A DNA stretch of 64,000 nt from the NCBI RefSeq assembly GCF_014195325.1, contig NZ_JACIBK010000003.1, positions 186,001 through 250,000 of the forward strand. The letters are read 5' to 3'. Each line of letters opens with the position of its first letter. Position 1 is the stretch's first letter. Positions 41,584-51,044 of this stretch are shown in pieces. This stretch comes from Rhizobium sp. BK650 (GTDB lineage: Bacteria; Pseudomonadota; Alphaproteobacteria; Rhizobiales; Rhizobiaceae). The notes beneath the pieces were generated by a model. The model was not told the origin of the DNA. It was given only the letters and a program-made list of their open reading frames with translations, and did not search any database. The position numbers were made by a program, and so were the translations under genes.

Positions 41584-43959
41584 ATGGCTGATGCAGGGGA
41601 ATTTCAGCAAGTCCTCGCGGACGGCGGGGGTGGGAACGAAGTCTTGCGCGAGAGCGACGCAAAGTTTCGTGCAGTCTTTGAAACGATGATCGAAGCCTGC
41701 TGCATCTTTGAAATGATCTATGACGACCTTGGCAGACCTGTCGATTGGAAGATTCTCGAGGCGAATGCCGGTTATGAAAAGCAGAGCGGATTGAAGGATG
41801 TCGCAGGCAAGCTGGCTAGCGAGGTAATGCCTGGAACGGAGCCATATTGGATTGAAACATTTGGTCGGGTGGTTGAAACCGGAGAGGCCGAGCAAATTGA
41901 AAGGTGGCACCAACCCACGGGTCGATGGATTCATAGTTCTACAGCACGCATCGGCGGCTCTGGAAGCAGGCGGCTGGTCAGCGTGTTCTATGACATCACC
42001 GAACGCAAACGTGCCGAGATCGCCCTGCGTGAAAGCGAGGCGAGGTTGGCGGCCGACTTGGCCGCTGCCGAAAGCCTGCAGGCGCTGAGCGGCCAGCTCA
42101 TCCAGGATACCGGCTCTCAATTCTACGAACAGATTGTCGGCACCGCGATCGCAATCCTGGGCGCCGACTTCGGTAGCATCCAGCTGATGGACCAGGAGCA
42201 GGGCGAACTGCGCCTGATAGCGTCCCGGAACTTCAGCCCGGAAGCCGAAAATTTCTGGCAACGGGTGTCGGTTGCAACCGGATCGAGTTGTGGTGCGGCG
42301 CTAAGCCACGGTGAGCGCGTGATCATCGAAGATGTGACGACGGACGAGCTGACCCGCACATCCGATAATATGCCCTACTGGAAGGGGAGCGGAATCGTCG
42401 CCGTTCAGTCCACACCGCTCATCGGACGTGACGGCAAGATCATCGGGATGATCTCCACCCACTGGCGCAATCCTCACCGCCCAGAGCCACATGAACTAAG
42501 ACTGTTTGACGTGTTGGTTCGTCAGGCGGCCGATTTTATCGAGCGCGCCCGCGCCGAAGCGGCGTTGCGCGACAGCGAGGAGCGGTTTCAGCAGTTCGCC
42601 AACGCCTCCGCAGCAGCGCTGTGGATGCGGGACGCCGAGACGCTTAACATGGAGTTCGTCAGCCCGGCCATTGCGACAATCTATGGCACCGCACCCGACA
42701 CTTTCCTCGGCGACATCAGGCGCTGGGCCGCGATGATCGTACCTGAGGACCGGGACACGGCTATGAACCACGTCAGGCAGGCGCGCCACGGCGAGCCGGG
42801 CGTCCATGAATTCCGCATTCGGCGGAACGATGGTTCATTCCGTTGGATCAGGGATACAGGCTTTCCGCTCTACGACGAGACGGGAAACGTGGTGCGCGTT
42901 GGCGGCATTGCGGAAGACGTCACCGAGATGAAGTTGGCGGTTGAGCATCAAGGCGTCCTTCTTGCTGAGTTGCAGCACCGCGTCAGGAACATCATGGGCA
43001 TGATCCGCTCTATGGCAAACCGAAGCGCCGACGGTCCAGCTTCGGTCGAGGATTATCGATCCGCGCTAGTGGGCAGGCTCCTTGCTCTCGCCAGAGTTCA
43101 GACGTTGCTCACGCGCAATGCCAACGCCGGCGAGTCGCTCAGGGTCGTCATCGAAAACGAGATTGGCGCTTTGGCCCACCACCATGGCCAATATGAACTC
43201 GTCGGTCCCGACATCACCGTCTCTCCCAAGATCGTCGAAGTGCTCACGCTCGCGTTCCACGAGCTTGCGACGAACGCGCTCAAATATGGGGGGCTCTCCG
43301 TTGAAAACGGCAAGGTCGCCGTGCGGTGGACGACCTTCGATCAGCGCGGTACGAACTGGCTAATCCTGGATTGGACCGAGGAGGGCGCGCCGCTGCGTGA
43401 TCCGCCGACCCGACGCGGCTTCGGCAGTGAGCTTATCGAGGGGAAAATTCCCTACGAACTGCGAGGCAATGCCAAGGTCACCATCCAAAACGCTCAGGCG
43501 AGATGTCATTTGGAAATCCCGCTGACCGACGGTGAAAGTATCCTGGAAACCGACGCGCCGGCGCCCATCACCATTCGCGGGGGCAGCCTCGACATGACCG
43601 GAGCACCTGATCTCAAGAACCGCGTCATTCTTGTCGTCGAAGACGAATACTATATGGCCGCCGACATCGCTTCCGCGCTTCGAAGTGCCGGGGCAGACGT
43701 TCTCGGGCCGTGTCCGACCGAGGAGATGGCATTGGCGCTGCTCGACACCACCAAACCCACGTATGCGGTCCTTGATTTGAACCTCGGCGGCGGCGGTGCG
43801 CGCTTTGAAATAGCGGCAGTGCTCAGGAGCCAGGGAATACCGTTCGTCTTCCTGACCGGATACGACGCCAAAGTCATTCCCGACAATATGCGGGACGTTC
43901 CGCGTCTTCAGAAACCCATCTCAATGATACAGATCGTCGAGGCCGTCAGTCGGCTTTGA
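41584..43959 (+). CDS. Hybrid HWE histidine kinase: PAS-GAF-PAS-HWE-REC
   Basis: 791 residues from ATG 41584 (GAGGAGCTTTGCG upstream). Domains: PAS (about 20-140), GAF (155-325, with GADFGSIQLMDQEQGELRLI), PAS (330-450, FRIRRNDGSFRWIRD), HWE kinase (452-650; LLAELQHRVRNIMGMIRSMA, N-box HELATNALKYGGL, WxE in LDWTEEG), and a C-terminal receiver (682-790; phospho-Asp in YAVLDLNLGG). The receiver suggests phosphorelay or self-inhibition. The gene ends 4 bp from the convergent response-regulator gene, its likely partner. Confidence 0.93.
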   Translation: MADAGEFQQVLADGGGGNEVLRESDAKFRAVFETMIEACCIFEMIYDDLGRPVDWKILEANAGYEKQSGLKDVAGKLASEVMPGTEPYWIETFGRVVETGEAEQIERWHQPTGRWIHSSTARIGGSGSRRLVSVFYDITERKRAEIALRESEARLAADLAAAESLQALSGQLIQDTGSQFYEQIVGTAIAILGADFGSIQLMDQEQGELRLIASRNFSPEAENFWQRVSVATGSSCGAALSHGERVIIEDVTTDELTRTSDNMPYWKGSGIVAVQSTPLIGRDGKIIGMISTHWRNPHRPEPHELRLFDVLVRQAADFIERARAEAALRDSEERFQQFANASAAALWMRDAETLNMEFVSPAIATIYGTAPDTFLGDIRRWAAMIVPEDRDTAMNHVRQARHGEPGVHEFRIRRNDGSFRWIRDTGFPLYDETGNVVRVGGIAEDVTEMKLAVEHQGVLLAELQHRVRNIMGMIRSMANRSADGPASVEDYRSALVGRLLALARVQTLLTRNANAGESLRVVIENEIGALAHHHGQYELVGPDITVSPKIVEVLTLAFHELATNALKYGGLSVENGKVAVRWTTFDQRGTNWLILDWTEEGAPLRDPPTRRGFGSELIEGKIPYELRGNAKVTIQNAQARCHLEIPLTDGESILETDAPAPITIRGGSLDMTGAPDLKNRVILVVEDEYYMAADIASALRSAGADVLGPCPTEEMALALLDTTKPTYAVLDLNLGGGGARFEIAAVLRSQGIPFVFLTGYDAKVIPDNMRDVPRLQKPISMIQIVEAVSRL

Positions 43960-43963
43960 CCGA

Positions 43964-44566
43964 TCAGAGCACCATCGTGGTTGCCAGACCGGTTATTTGC
44001 TCCGGGGTCATCGGTTTGATTGCTCGCGGCGCAGTGCCAAGGCTTTTGGGGATGTGATCATTATACCCCGTGATGAACGCGAAAGGCACGCCTTCGTCCC
44101 GAAGTCTTTCCGCGACCGGGAATACTTTCTCGCCACCGAGTCGGACGTCCAGAAGCGCTCCGTCCACGCGTCGCTTGTCGAGCAGCCACATTGCGTCAAC
44201 GACATTCGAGGCGGGGCCGACGACGGCTGCTCCGCAATGCGAGAGAACACGGACCATCTCAAGCGCCTGATCCCAGCAGTCCTCAACGACGAGGACGCGA
44301 CGGTTTGTCAACGGGTGATCCGCGCAGGCAATCTCGGAGTATTTTGCTCGAGCCACTGTCATGCAGAAATCGCGCAATTTTTCCGGAACAACGAGTCCGC
44401 GTCGATACATCTCGAGCATGTGTGCCGCGAAACGGTCGCGGGCATTTCTGTCGGACGTGAACCATGGCTGGTCGGCGATGGCTTGGTAGACATTCCTGAG
44501 CAGTTTGATTTCCTCCGGAGCCAAGTAGCCGCTGATCCCGAAGAAATTTGTCCGGTTATCGTTCAT
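43964..44566 (-). CDS. Response regulator with N-terminal helical domain
   Basis: 200 residues from ATG 44566 (GAGGTGCGCG upstream). Residues 1-85 are a helical extension (EEIKLLRNVYQAIADQPWFT, FAAHMLEMYRRGLVV) with no known fold; 88-200 is a receiver with phospho-Asp D140 in GALLDVRLGG. There is no DNA-binding domain, so it acts by protein contact. Convergent with the hybrid HWE kinase, gap 4 bp. Confidence 0.88.
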   Translation of the reverse strand: MNDNRTNFFGISGYLAPEEIKLLRNVYQAIADQPWFTSDRNARDRFAAHMLEMYRRGLVVPEKLRDFCMTVARAKYSEIACADHPLTNRRVLVVEDCWDQALEMVRVLSHCGAAVVGPASNVVDAMWLLDKRRVDGALLDVRLGGEKVFPVAERLRDEGVPFAFITGYNDHIPKSLGTAPRAIKPMTPEQITGLATTMVL

Positions 44567-44767
44567 CGCGCACCTCACGTCGTTCAGACGGGCTGGGGTC
44601 TTCTGCCCCCCAGTCCACGATGGCCCCATCGCGATACCGCGATACACAATACCGCGGCAGCCGAAGTGTGCGCGCGTGTCGCGCGAAGTCAAGGGGACGC
44701 GAACGCCTGGCATGACGCTATTAACGCAAAGCGGTCACGGCTCTCGCCGTCCATCGGCCGATCGGGA

Positions 44768-45424
44768 CTATTGCCCGCCAGCCAATGCGGCCAGAAACAC
44801 CGCCCTCTGCGCCTCGAAGGCACGCTTATATGCAGGGCGTGCCTGTCCGCGCGCGATATAGGCGCAGAGGTTCGGATATTCGTCCAGCAGGGGCGATCCC
44901 TCCAGCCTTAGGAGTACCGAGATCATCTGCAGGTCGCCGGCGCTGAAACTTCCGTCCAGCCATTCGGCAGCGCCAAGCCGAGCGGAAAGTTCGCCGAGCC
45001 GTTTGCGGATGCGCTCGTGGACATAGGCCAGGCGCTCCTCGTGCCAGGGCTCCTTGCCCTCTTCGAGCCTGGCGGTTTCGCGGTCGACAATGACGGGTTC
45101 CATCGTGCAGATGGCGGCGAAGAGCCAGGCGATGGCGCGGGCGCGGGCATTGGCATCGTCCGGCAGCAGGCCCGGATAGTGTTCCGCGACGTGCAGGACG
45201 ATCGCGCCGGATTCGAAGAGGGCGAGATCGCCTTCCTCATAGGTCGGAATCTGCCCGAAAGGCTGAAGCGCCAGATGGGCGGGTTGCTTCATCGCCTGGA
45301 ACGAGACGAGGCGGACCTCATAGGGCTCACCCACCTCTTCGAGCGCCCAGCGAACGCGCATGTCGCGCGCAAGACCCCTGCCGCGGTCGGGCGAGCGTTC
45401 GAAGGCAGTAATGGTAATCGTCAT
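44768..45424 (-). CDS. Glutathione S-transferase family protein
   Basis: 218 residues from ATG 45424 (GGAGAACTGTC upstream). N-terminal thioredoxin-fold half (about 1-90) with RVRWALEEVGEPYEVRLVSF, FGQIPTYEEGDLALFESGAI (cis-Pro and ES of the glutathione site); C-terminal helical half with WLDGSFSAGDLQMISVLLRL. A typical beta/theta-like bacterial GST, conjugating glutathione to electrophiles. A longer in-frame start upstream has no ribosome-binding site. Confidence 0.92.
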   Translation of the reverse strand: MTITITAFERSPDRGRGLARDMRVRWALEEVGEPYEVRLVSFQAMKQPAHLALQPFGQIPTYEEGDLALFESGAIVLHVAEHYPGLLPDDANARARAIAWLFAAICTMEPVIVDRETARLEEGKEPWHEERLAYVHERIRKRLGELSARLGAAEWLDGSFSAGDLQMISVLLRLEGSPLLDEYPNLCAYIARGQARPAYKRAFEAQRAVFLAALAGGQ

Positions 45425-45687
45425 GACAGTTCTCCATGATCTAGCCGCCTGGAAGACGGCCGAACGGGCGGGAATCCGACACGGGATGATGGAAATCGTT
45501 TTCGCGTGGGGCAAGCGGAGCGGGTCTGGGAATTGTTCACCGATAGAGAATTCCTCGCCAAGCGGCTGGAACTTGCCTAGCACGAATGGGCGCGGCTGCA
45601 GGCCGATCGCCATGCTCTAACCGTCTGAAAGCAGCCTGATTTCAGGCGGCGAGGGGAACGTTTTCCGCGCGCTTGCGTTTGCGGGTC

Positions 45688-46593
45688 ATGAAGTACGGGC
45701 AGCCTCTTCCTCCGCCGGCCGCTTCCCCTCAGGTCGGCGAAATCATCGAAACCGGTCGCGAGCAGATCCATATGCTCGAAAGCGGAAGTGCAGACGGAAA
45801 TCCCGTCGTGTTGCTGCATGGCTGCGGCAGTATCGCCGAGGAGGTGATGATGCCGTTTGCGGGCAGCGGGCTCAACATCATCTCGCCCGACAGGCCGGGC
45901 TATGGTTTCAGCCAGGCATTGCCCGCCGGCGAGCGGGGCCCGCTTGGCCAGTCCTTCTGGCTTGAGCGCTTCCTGGAGGCGCTGGAGTTCAAGGAGGTGG
46001 TGCTCGCCGCCCATTCGATCGGCTGTGCGCCGGCGCTGCATCTTTCCGCCCGCCGGCCGGATCTGGTGAAGGGCCTGTTTCTGATCTCGCCCTGCTGCCG
46101 GCCCGTTCCGTTCAAGCCGTTCATCGTTCTGCGCAGCGCCATGGCGCCGTTCGTCGGCCCGGTCATCCGCCAGCATGTGATTGCCCGCTGGTCGGCCTAT
46201 TTCCTCGAGCGCGGCCTGCGCGCTTCTTCCTATCCCAATCCGGTGACATCGGGGCTTTCCACATTGCCGGCCATGCATATGGTCAATGCCGCCTCGATCG
46301 CCACCATGGCCGAGGAACTCTGGGCCTTCAACGGCGACATGCAGCCGCTCGAAAGCCTGCCGGCCGATCTGCCGCTCTCCATCCTCTTCGGACGCGAGGA
46401 CCGGGTCATCGAGCCCTTGTGGCATCTCGACTGGCTGCAGGAGAGGCATCCTTCGGCAAAGATCGAACTGCTCGACGGCGTCGGCCATATGCCGCACCAT
46501 GTCGCGCGCGATCTTGCGCTGGCGATGCTGGGCGATCTTGCGGGCAAGACGCCGGGCGATCTTGCGGGCAAGACGCTGGATATGCGGCGGTGA
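45688..46593 (+). CDS. Alpha/beta hydrolase
   Basis: 301 residues from ATG 45688; a TTG five codons earlier is an alternative. Motifs: VVLLHGCGSIAEEVMMPFAG, SPDRPGYGFSQ, nucleophile Ser in AAHSIGCAPAL, Asp in LFGREDRVI, His in GVGHMPHH. A cap domain lies at about 140-215. The C-terminus has an in-frame 24-bp duplication giving GDLAGKTP-GDLAGKT. Substrate unknown. Confidence 0.88.
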   Translation: MKYGQPLPPPAASPQVGEIIETGREQIHMLESGSADGNPVVLLHGCGSIAEEVMMPFAGSGLNIISPDRPGYGFSQALPAGERGPLGQSFWLERFLEALEFKEVVLAAHSIGCAPALHLSARRPDLVKGLFLISPCCRPVPFKPFIVLRSAMAPFVGPVIRQHVIARWSAYFLERGLRASSYPNPVTSGLSTLPAMHMVNAASIATMAEELWAFNGDMQPLESLPADLPLSILFGREDRVIEPLWHLDWLQERHPSAKIELLDGVGHMPHHVARDLALAMLGDLAGKTPGDLAGKTLDMRR

Positions 46594-46738
46594 TTGGCTT
46601 TTTCGCCAGACAAGCGTCGGATCGGCTTCGCTTACTCGTTTCTACACCATGGCTCCCTTTGACGGGCCCGTGCGCAGAACGAGGAGGCCGCCTGGGTGCT
46701 GGCAAGACAGGCAAACAAGAGCGATACCGTCAAAACAT

Positions 46739-47284
46739 TCAACCGCTTTTTCCTGCCGAAGCGATATCTGAATCGGTTGCTTGCTTGTCGCCCAGATGCC
46801 AAGCTTCAAACAGCGGGCCAGAGGCGCCTTGCACCGGATCGGTTTCCGGCAATGGAACCTCGGCGATCTTTTTGAGGAGTTCTGCGGTCGCAGCGCTTGT
46901 CTGAATATCGGGGTGTTGGCCTGGAGGGTAGGCACCGACCACTTGAAAGTCGCTGCTCGCGCCCTGTTTTTGATGTCCCGTCCCCGCTGGAAGGACGAGA
47001 CAATCTCCCGGGTGCAACTCAAGCACTTTACCGGTAGGGCCGCCGATCAGCAGCTTGGCCGTTCCTCTTCCGACCCCAAGCACTTCGTGAGCGCCTGCAT
47101 GATAGTGCTGATAATCGAAAACCCCATCGCGCCATATACCTTCCCATCCGTGCGAGGTGAATAGGCGCGCGAACTCCTCGCACCCGTCATCGCAGATGAA
47201 GATTTCGCGATAGACGATAACCGGAAGCGTCTGGTTGTTAGGCACCCAGTCGCTTCTGTCAAAAAACATCTTTTGCGCTTCCAT
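46739..47284 (-). CDS. Cupin-domain protein
   Basis: 181 residues from ATG 47284; a GTG four codons earlier is possible. The cupin core is HYHAGAHEVLGVGRGTAKLL (motif 1, H..H) and PGDCLVLPAGTGHQKQ (motif 2). Single-domain cupin, probably metal-binding; this group (YjlB-like) is of unknown function. Stands alone on the minus strand. Confidence 0.85.
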   Translation of the reverse strand: MEAQKMFFDRSDWVPNNQTLPVIVYREIFICDDGCEEFARLFTSHGWEGIWRDGVFDYQHYHAGAHEVLGVGRGTAKLLIGGPTGKVLELHPGDCLVLPAGTGHQKQGASSDFQVVGAYPPGQHPDIQTSAATAELLKKIAEVPLPETDPVQGASGPLFEAWHLGDKQATDSDIASAGKSG

Positions 47285-47360
47285 TCCTTCCCCCACACAA
47301 GAACAATGCAGAATGTAATCCGGCGGAGCGGAAAGCCCGGCACTTGGGCCGGGCGACGCT

Positions 47361-47648
47361 TCAATCCCGGTGCTCGGGCATGTCTTTGAGCTGGTCCTTG
47401 GTCCAGCCCGTCACGGCATGCACGACGCCGTCCTCATCTCTCATCCAGTCGAAGTCTTTGAATGGGACGGCGACCGGTTTGGCTCCAATCCCAAGGAAGC
47501 CGCCGACGTCTATGACTGCGAGACTGGTTCCGTGAATGTGATCTACCGTTCCAACCTTCTCGTCATTGGCTCCGTAGACGGTAGCACCTTCGAGGTTTAC
47601 TGGCGTGAGTTCATCCGCTGCCAACCGAACATGATTGCTATGGTCCAT
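47361..47648 (-). CDS. PRC-barrel domain protein
   Basis: 95 residues: GATVYGANDEKVGTVDHIHG and VDVGGFLGIGAKPVAVPFKD are the PRC-barrel pattern seen in rhizobial stress-linked small proteins. The C-terminal tail TKDQLKDMPEHRD is polar. GGAGGAATC precedes the ATG. PRC barrels mediate protein or RNA contacts; function unknown. Confidence 0.88.
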   Translation of the reverse strand: MDHSNHVRLAADELTPVNLEGATVYGANDEKVGTVDHIHGTSLAVIDVGGFLGIGAKPVAVPFKDFDWMRDEDGVVHAVTGWTKDQLKDMPEHRD

Positions 47649-47720
47649 GAGATTCCTCCTTTGTCATGTGAGGCATGAACCCCGGCGGTTCGCATTTGTT
47701 CCTAGCCTTGGCAGGCCGCA

Positions 47721-47899
47721 CTATCTGTAGCCGCAATGTTTGACGCCGTCGCCAGGCCCATGCGGCAAGCAGAATATGTCGACTTGCTGCCGATTCTCCT
47801 CCCTCAGCCTTTTAAGCTTGGCGATGCTCGCCTCGCGATTGCCGGCGTTGGTCTGAAAAGCGGCAAGCGTCCGCCCAGCCCGCTGTTGACGTGCTCCAT
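47721..47899 (-). pseudogene. Small frameshifted ORF
   Basis: A strong ribosome-binding site AGGAGGCACC precedes ATG 47899. That frame gives MEHVNSGLGGR and stops after 31 codons. The +2 frame from about 47870 instead gives LAAFQTNAGNREASIAKLKR, LREENRQQVDIFCLPHGPGD, GVKHCGYR, TAG at 47721. The second piece looks like real coding sequence, so a one-base indel may have broken a small gene of about 58 codons. Confidence 0.4.
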
Positions 47900-47985
47900 T
47901 GGTGCCTCCTGATTTTGGATTGATTCACCGTGTCGGATGGGCAAAAGGTTCATCAAACCTTCGCCCGCCTCCTGACCTGAACGGC

Positions 47986-49182
47986 TTACGACTTCAATGT
48001 CTCATCGATCCAGTCGAATACGACCTGATCCTTGAACGCAAGGGCGCCGGATTGGCAGTGGTTTTCCGCTCCATCTTCTTCCGTGAACGCCACGAATTTC
48101 TTCGGAGCCGTGAGTTCGTCGAAAACACGCTGCGGCTGGCCCACAAAAAAGATGTCTCCCGTGGCTTCCAGAACCAGGCACGGAGATCTGATTTGCTTGA
48201 TAACGTCCTTGATGGTGTAGGCCTTGGTGATCTCCAGAAGGTCCGCAACCGTCTTTACGTCAAGTGACCAGGTCCCCTGTGTAACAGCCCAACGGAGGGG
48301 AGTGCTGTGAGGCATGGCTGCCTCGACGATTTCCTGACAACGGTCGGAGTCGCCTGCTTCGAAAGCCGCGATCGCATCGGCCGGCAAGAGCTTGTGCAGG
48401 CTCTCATGAAAATCGTAGACCCCGTCGAAAAAGACGCAGGCGCGGAAACGATGTTCAAATGCCGCCGCACGAGCTGCTAAATAGCCGCCGAGGCTCATGC
48501 CGATAAGGACGAGATTGGAACCGTCGACATCAGATCGCGACAACGCATAGTCAACGGCTGGAGTGACGACTTTCTCCCAATCATACCGGAATGGCAGCTT
48601 CTGTTCACGCATCGGGGCGCCTTGTCCCGGGCCGTCGAAGGTGAGGCAGTTGAACCCGCGCCTATTGGCGGGCGCACCGCCGTAGTAGAACAGCTCCTCG
48701 AGACTGGAGTCGAAACCACCGTGAAAAATGATGGTGGGCCGTGGTTCGCCGCTGTTGTCCACCTTGTAGAAGTAGCCAGGGAGCGTCGTGTTGTCATAAG
48801 GGATTTCAACCCGTTCCCATGTGGGACCCGTGAGATCCGCGGCCTTGTTGTAAGCCTTCTGGGAAGCTCGGGATTCTGAGATAATCCGCGGATCATCCGG
48901 ATTGCCGTGGAGATAGAATTCAGCCATCCGAAAATACGTCGATGCGCGCAGATAGGCCTCGCGAGCGCTGACCAGGTGCCCCCTAGAGAAACTGTCGTCG
49001 GCACGAGACAATGTGCGCCGGGCGCGTTTGTCCCATTCGTCAAACCAGTTCTCGAAGTCTCCTTCCTTGATCTTGCTGCCGGTGGCTACGATTTCCCCGA
49101 GGTCAGATCCTCCGTAGTACATAAAGCCGAGGTTTCTGACGAGTTCAAATGCGAAATGGTCGTCTTTGAATACAACTTTCAT
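47986..49182 (-). CDS. FrsA/DHPON-hydrolase-like alpha/beta hydrolase
   Basis: 398 residues from ATG 49182 (GAGGATGTGAAG upstream). A helical N-terminal domain (1-115) precedes the hydrolase domain: TIIFHGGFDSSLEELFYYGG, FDGPGQGAPMR, nucleophile S230 in IGMSLGGYLA, Asp in LEATGDIFF, His in DGAENHCQSGAL. This resembles 2,6-dihydroxypseudooxynicotine hydrolase and related C-C hydrolases. Divergent LysR gene at 49463 may regulate it, 280 bp away. Confidence 0.88.
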   Translation of the reverse strand: MKVVFKDDHFAFELVRNLGFMYYGGSDLGEIVATGSKIKEGDFENWFDEWDKRARRTLSRADDSFSRGHLVSAREAYLRASTYFRMAEFYLHGNPDDPRIISESRASQKAYNKAADLTGPTWERVEIPYDNTTLPGYFYKVDNSGEPRPTIIFHGGFDSSLEELFYYGGAPANRRGFNCLTFDGPGQGAPMREQKLPFRYDWEKVVTPAVDYALSRSDVDGSNLVLIGMSLGGYLAARAAAFEHRFRACVFFDGVYDFHESLHKLLPADAIAAFEAGDSDRCQEIVEAAMPHSTPLRWAVTQGTWSLDVKTVADLLEITKAYTIKDVIKQIRSPCLVLEATGDIFFVGQPQRVFDELTAPKKFVAFTEEDGAENHCQSGALAFKDQVVFDWIDETLKS

Positions 49183-49462
49183 CTTCACATCCTCTTCAAC
49201 GCGCCGTAGCGCGGAATTACTCTTTTTATACAAGCATCAACCGTGATCTGCTCTTTGAGATATTTGGCGCGATTCCCGTAAGTGGACGAAAACCCGATGA
49301 ATACTAAACATTTTCAACAGCTCATCGAAGGAGCTAACCTAAACTTAGACAGGACTGGAACAATTTGGACTGGCTAAAAATGGATGCGACCTATACAGTT
49401 TTGCATAGCCCGTGCGCCGACATGTCGGGAAAATCGCAGCCTAGTATCGGTTTGGGGAGAGC

Positions 49463-50365
49463 ATGGAGCGACTAGACTGGACCTTGCTGCGAACATTTCT
49501 GGCGGTCGTGGAATCCGGATCGCTTTCGTCTGCAGCTTCGCGCTTGAAGGTGGCTCAGCCCACGCTCAGTCGCCATGTTCGTGAGCTGGAGGGCGTGCTT
49601 GGTGTGACACTGTTCGTCCGTACGGCACGTGGGCTCGAGCCGACGGAAGCCGCACTCGGGCTCATCAGCGACGCCAGGAACATGGGGGAAGCTGCTCAAG
49701 CCTTGGCCCTCAAGGCATTCGGCCGCTCGCAACAGTTGACAGGCACCGTACGCGTGACGAGCTCGGTCATGGTCGCGAATATGTGGCTGCCGTCCATCCT
49801 GGCCGAGCTTCGACAGGCTGAGCCGAGTATTCAGATCGAACTGGTCGCTTCGGACACAAATCAAAATCTTCTCCGACGAGACGCCGACATCGCTATTCGG
49901 ATGGCCGATCCGACACATGGCGATTTGATCGCGCGCAAGCTCGGGGATGCGCCCCTTGGCCTCTATGGCGCCAGGTCATATTTCGACAAGCGTGGCCGCA
50001 TCGCCACGATGCGGGATCTTCTGGAGCACGACATCATCGGCTTCGATCGAAGCGAAGTCATTCTGAAAGTATTTGCGGCCAATGGCCAGCCTGTTCAGAG
50101 AAACATGTTTCCCATCAGATGCGACGATCAAATGGTCTATTGGAACCTGACGCTCGCGGGTCTCGGCGTCGGCTTCGCTCAGGTCATGCTGGCTGACAAA
50201 GTTCCAACGCTGGAGCGCGTGCCAATCGATCTCATGCCACCGATGCCGGTCTGGCTGGTCATGCACGAGGAGGTGCGCACCAGCGCCCGCATCCGCCGTG
50301 TCGCTGATTTTCTGGCCGCGGCAATCACCGATCTTTTGCAAAATCGCGTGAAGCTTCAATCATGA
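49463..50365 (+). CDS. LysR-family regulator
   Basis: 300 residues. wHTH MERLDWTLLRTFLAVVESGS, RLKVAQPTLSRHVRELEGVL; effector domain from about 92 (GTVRVTSSVMVANMWLPSIL). GGGGAGAGC precedes the ATG. Divergent from the hydrolase at 47986-49182. Confidence 0.9.
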   Translation: MERLDWTLLRTFLAVVESGSLSSAASRLKVAQPTLSRHVRELEGVLGVTLFVRTARGLEPTEAALGLISDARNMGEAAQALALKAFGRSQQLTGTVRVTSSVMVANMWLPSILAELRQAEPSIQIELVASDTNQNLLRRDADIAIRMADPTHGDLIARKLGDAPLGLYGARSYFDKRGRIATMRDLLEHDIIGFDRSEVILKVFAANGQPVQRNMFPIRCDDQMVYWNLTLAGLGVGFAQVMLADKVPTLERVPIDLMPPMPVWLVMHEEVRTSARIRRVADFLAAAITDLLQNRVKLQS

Positions 50366-50496
50366 CCGTGGCAAATTCCTGTAGCTTGCATTGAGAAGCT
50401 GCCGCCTGTGAATGCATTGCAGGTGTACATCCCCTGTCTGGTCAACAACGCCGCCCCGATCGCCACCGGGTGGCCTGGCGCGGTCGGGCACGGCGC

Positions 50497-50525
50497 AAAA
50501 AAAAGCCCGCCTGGCTAGGGCGAGC
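50497..50525 (-). terminator. Intrinsic terminator for the small gene at 50556
   Basis: On the minus strand GCTCGCC pairs with GGCGGGC (one G-U pair) across a 7-nt loop, followed by eight T residues (plus-strand A-run 50497-50504). Confidence 0.75.
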
Positions 50526-50555
50526 CGAAGGTAGCCCTGATCGGGCAGGGGAATG

Positions 50556-50756
50556 TCAAACGGTGGAAAGAGCCTCGCCGCTCCAGGCCTCCGGAGCTGC
50601 AGGCCGCGGAGCCGCGTTTTCGGCGGCGCGACGGGCCTGCCGCTGGCTGGCGGCGTCGAGCAGCGCTGCGAAAGAGGCAAGGCTGATCCTGTCGGCCCGC
50701 AACACCTGGCGGATCAGCGGATCTCTCAGCATGTCCGATGCAGTCATCTCGCTCAT
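50556..50756 (-). CDS. Small protein of unknown function
   Basis: 66 residues: MSEMTASDMLRDPLIRQVLR, ADRISLASFAALLDAASQRQ and an Ala/Pro-rich tail. Probably helical and cytosolic. GGAGATGGAGGATAGGCC-type purine-rich sequence precedes the ATG and a good terminator follows, so it is likely a real single-gene unit. Confidence 0.72.
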   Translation of the reverse strand: MSEMTASDMLRDPLIRQVLRADRISLASFAALLDAASQRQARRAAENAAPRPAAPEAWSGEALSTV

Positions 50757-51044
50757 GGCCTATCCTCCATCTCCTTACCTATAGTAGGTTGCCTTTGTAA
50801 AGAACACATGTCAAGGTAGTGACAAAAACAAGGCAATTGCAGCGGGCATTCGAAAGCGGTCGTGGTCATCGTCATGGCTGTTCTCCTTGACGTCTCTGAC
50901 AAGATGACGCGCAAGCGGGCGCGAATTCGACAGCTGGTGCCATCTTTTTCCAGAGGTCATCCTGCCGGCAATCCCAGAGGTCGAGCAGGTCGTAGTGCGG
51001 GTGGCTCGGGTCGCTCACGCAATTTCCAACCGAGGGAGACGGGC

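Noticed and set aside
50400-50500. Plus-strand frame resembling an SDR NNAG motif
   Set aside because: Only a short LVNNA string; no cofactor motif or catalytic residues around it.
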